In this document: piece after piece, positions 3,983 to 5,886 of the stretch | Layout: each line of letters starts with the position of its first letter | Position numbering within the stretch: position 1 is the stretch's first letter | From: Candidatus Omnitrophota bacterium | GTDB lineage: Bacteria; Omnitrophota; Gorgyraeia; Gygaellales; Profunditerraquicolaceae | DNA length: 5,886 nucleotides | Assembly (NCBI GenBank): GCA_020063525.1 | Contig: JAGUUJ010000092.1 | Span: forward strand, 1-5,886 | Reading direction: 5' to 3' | Made by a program: the position numbers and the translations under genes | Notes under the pieces: model-generated | What the model saw: the letters and a program-made list of their open reading frames with translations, nothing else | Databases searched by the model: none | Told to the model about the DNA's origin: nothing

Positions 3983-5886
3983 ATGAAGTTAACCGACAAT
4001 GAAAAAAGAGATGCGATAAAGTTTCTCCAAGAAGGCAAGCCCCTGCCTGATAAATACCGCTTTCTTTTGTTTGCGGATGAACGAGAAGTTGAGCTTGTAT
4101 GGAATGGCAAGACGCAGGAAGTCTGTAATTTGGTTCTGCCCTTTCAGACTATTGAACATATTGATGAGCCCAGAGGGGAGCGAATTACAAAAGAAAAGCA
4201 GTACGATCTTTTTGATACATCCGGCAGGCAGATTAAAGGTTGGACAAATAAGCTCATCTGGGGTGATAACAAACTGATTTTATCGTCTTTAAAGAATGGG
4301 CCCATGAGAAGAGAAATTGAAAAGCAGGGTGGTTTAAAGCTCATATATATTGACCCGCCGTTTGACGTGGGAGCTGATTTTTCGTTGGATATTGAAATTG
4401 GCGATGAGTCGTTTACTAAACAACCATCGGTTATTGAAGAAGTTGCTTATCGGGATACTTGGGGCAAGGGCGCGGATAGCTTTATTGCTATGATATACGA
4501 GCGATTAAAGCTCATGCATGGACTCTTAGCGGATGATGGTAGTATTTATGTTCATTGCGATTGGAGATTAAATTCTCATCTGCGAATGGTTCTTGATGAA
4601 ATATTTGGAGTGGTCGGTTTTAGAAATATGATTACATGGAAAAGAGCGACCATGAGCGGCGCAAAAGCGGTTGGGAATCAGTATGGAAGAAATTATGACT
4701 CAATCCTCTATTACACTAAAAGTGATAAGTATTTATTTAATCGTCAGCATATAGCGTACTCTCAAGATTATATAGATAAAAAGTTTACATATACTGAGTC
4801 AGACGGTAGGGTTTATAGGCTACAACCCAAAGGAACAAGGTCTGATGCCGCAATGGAGGAATTTAGAAAACAAGGAAGGATTGTCAAAGCGAAAACAGGC
4901 TATATCCAGATAAAATTCTATTTAGATGAAATGCCAGGCGTTGTTCTTGATGATTTATGGTTGGATATTCAGGATGTACGAACTGTACAAGGAGAGGAAA
5001 AAGTATTCTATCCCACCCAAAAACCCGAAGCTCTGCTTGAGCGCATAATTAAAGCCTCATCTAACGAAGGCGATCTTGTAGCTGATTTCTTTTGTGGTTC
5101 TGGAACGACTTCATCAGCTGCCGAAAAGTTAGGGCGGAAATGGATTGGTGCTGATCTTGGACGATTTGCTATTCACACATCTCGAAAACGTCTTATTCAG
5201 GTTCAACGGGATATGAAAAAAGAGGGTAAGAATTTTAGGGCGTTTGAGATTCTTAATCTCGGCAAGTATGAGCGGGAGCACTATATCAATGTAGATGTTG
5301 ATATGCGGGAGCAGGAAAAACAGCAGATTTTAGAAAGTAAAGAAAAACAGTTTATTGAACTGATTCTCTCTGCCTATAACGCTCAAGCCGTTGATTCTTA
5401 TAATTCTTTTGTCGGTAAGAAGCGTGATCGGCTCGTTGCTATCGGTCCGGTAAATACTCCGGTATCAGCCGCTTTTGTTGATGAGGCAATTAAGGAAGCT
5501 CAGGAAAAGGGAATTACGAAATTCGATGTTTTAGGTTTTGATTATGAAATGGGTATTGATTTCGCGGAGTTAAGCCGTCAGGGCGTTGACGTGCAGTTTA
5601 AGGTTATCCCCCGGGAAGTTTTTGATCGCCGTGCGGTTGAAAAAGGGCATGTGAAATTCTATGACGTTGCTTATATCGAAGTAAAGCCGATCATCAAAGG
5701 ACGAGGAAATAATAAAACGATAGCGGTTGAACTGTGCGATTTCAGCGTATTTTATAATCAGGATAGCGTTGAAGAAACAGAAGGTTCGCTTAAAGAAGGA
5801 TGGGATGTTAAGAACGTTACCACAATAGTAGGTCTTCGAGCATATGTAGCGGCATCAAACATTTTACCGGAGCAAACGCTTGGACG
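3983..5886 (+). CDS. Site-specific adenine-N6 DNA methyltransferase, type III Mod-like, beta class (3' end outside window)
   Basis: Open from ATG 3983 to the right edge: 634 codons, no stop. GWTNKLIWGDN (86-96) precedes the catalytic motif IV, YIDPPF (122-127, Asp124), and the SAM-binding motif I, DFFCGSGTT (368-376), lies further on; motif IV before motif I is the beta-class order. FYPTQKP (342-348) and the RKWIGAD...RFAIHTSRKR block around motif I are typical of COG2189-type Mod proteins. It should transfer a methyl group from S-adenosylmethionine to adenine N6 in a specific site. The region between motifs IV and I (about 150-340) includes the likely target-recognition part; the C-terminal part (about 430 on) is the long extension common in this group, with ELCDFSVFYNQDSVEE conserved-looking. 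AGG at 3972-3974 is a modest ribosome site. The neighbour upstream is one base away. A DEAD/DEAH helicase-type Res subunit would be expected downstream (inference). Confidence 0.9.
   Translation, partial: MKLTDNEKRDAIKFLQEGKPLPDKYRFLLFADEREVELVWNGKTQEVCNLVLPFQTIEHIDEPRGERITKEKQYDLFDTSGRQIKGWTNKLIWGDNKLILSSLKNGPMRREIEKQGGLKLIYIDPPFDVGADFSLDIEIGDESFTKQPSVIEEVAYRDTWGKGADSFIAMIYERLKLMHGLLADDGSIYVHCDWRLNSHLRMVLDEIFGVVGFRNMITWKRATMSGAKAVGNQYGRNYDSILYYTKSDKYLFNRQHIAYSQDYIDKKFTYTESDGRVYRLQPKGTRSDAAMEEFRKQGRIVKAKTGYIQIKFYLDEMPGVVLDDLWLDIQDVRTVQGEEKVFYPTQKPEALLERIIKASSNEGDLVADFFCGSGTTSSAAEKLGRKWIGADLGRFAIHTSRKRLIQVQRDMKKEGKNFRAFEILNLGKYEREHYINVDVDMREQEKQQILESKEKQFIELILSAYNAQAVDSYNSFVGKKRDRLVAIGPVNTPVSAAFVDEAIKEAQEKGITKFDVLGFDYEMGIDFAELSRQGVDVQFKVIPREVFDRRAVEKGHVKFYDVAYIEVKPIIKGRGNNKTIAVELCDFSVFYNQDSVEETEGSLKEGWDVKNVTTIVGLRAYVAASNILPEQTLG

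Noticed and set aside
4071..4344. Short frames on both strands at the start of the methyltransferase
   Set aside because: They overlap the N-terminal part of a methyltransferase with clear motifs in the main frame.
4352..4360. A further copy of the TGACCC repeat unit
   Set aside because: It is the codons for the conserved Asp-Pro-Pro of the methyltransferase catalytic motif; a coincidence.

Overview
The window is a moderately AT-rich bacterial segment with no rRNA, tRNA or CRISPR array. I read it as a junction between housekeeping genes and an accessory/defence region. The pairing of an excisionase-like HTH gene with an AlbA_2/RecG-like regulator resembles metagenome-derived candidate phyla such as Omnitrophota, but this is only an impression. 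The sequence does not prove the taxon.

Left part (1-941): the C-terminal end of a nicotinate phosphoribosyltransferase (NAD salvage), an intergenic stem-loop (217-261), and a complete LUD-domain protein (LutC/DUF162 family) with a C-terminal cysteine cluster.

Middle part (942-3219): after about 190 bases with a good extended -10 promoter come a 58-residue excisionase/MerR-type HTH protein and a 474-residue AlbA_2 + GHKL-type ATPase + winged-helix protein, probably one transcript. The next 446 bases hold no intact gene but are not empty. They contain three arrays of 11-bp direct repeats beginning TGA(C), the last ~18 codons of a second AlbA_2/RecG-like gene, and the last ~30 codons of a second excisionase-like gene. 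This looks like the scar of a formerly tandem HTH/AlbA_2 cassette.

Right part (3220-5886): a 253-residue unrecognised protein with a possible PD-(D/E)XK nuclease motif is followed one base later by a beta-class N6-adenine DNA methyltransferase of the type III Mod-like group. The methyltransferase runs off the right edge. Together they look like the start of a restriction-modification or related defence operon, whose helicase/nuclease subunit would be expected just outside the window.

The most interesting points are the 11-bp repeat arrays attached to the 3' ends of both the intact and the decayed AlbA_2 genes (three units place a stop in all three forward frames), the mosaic scar, and the candidate nuclease coupled to the methyltransferase.
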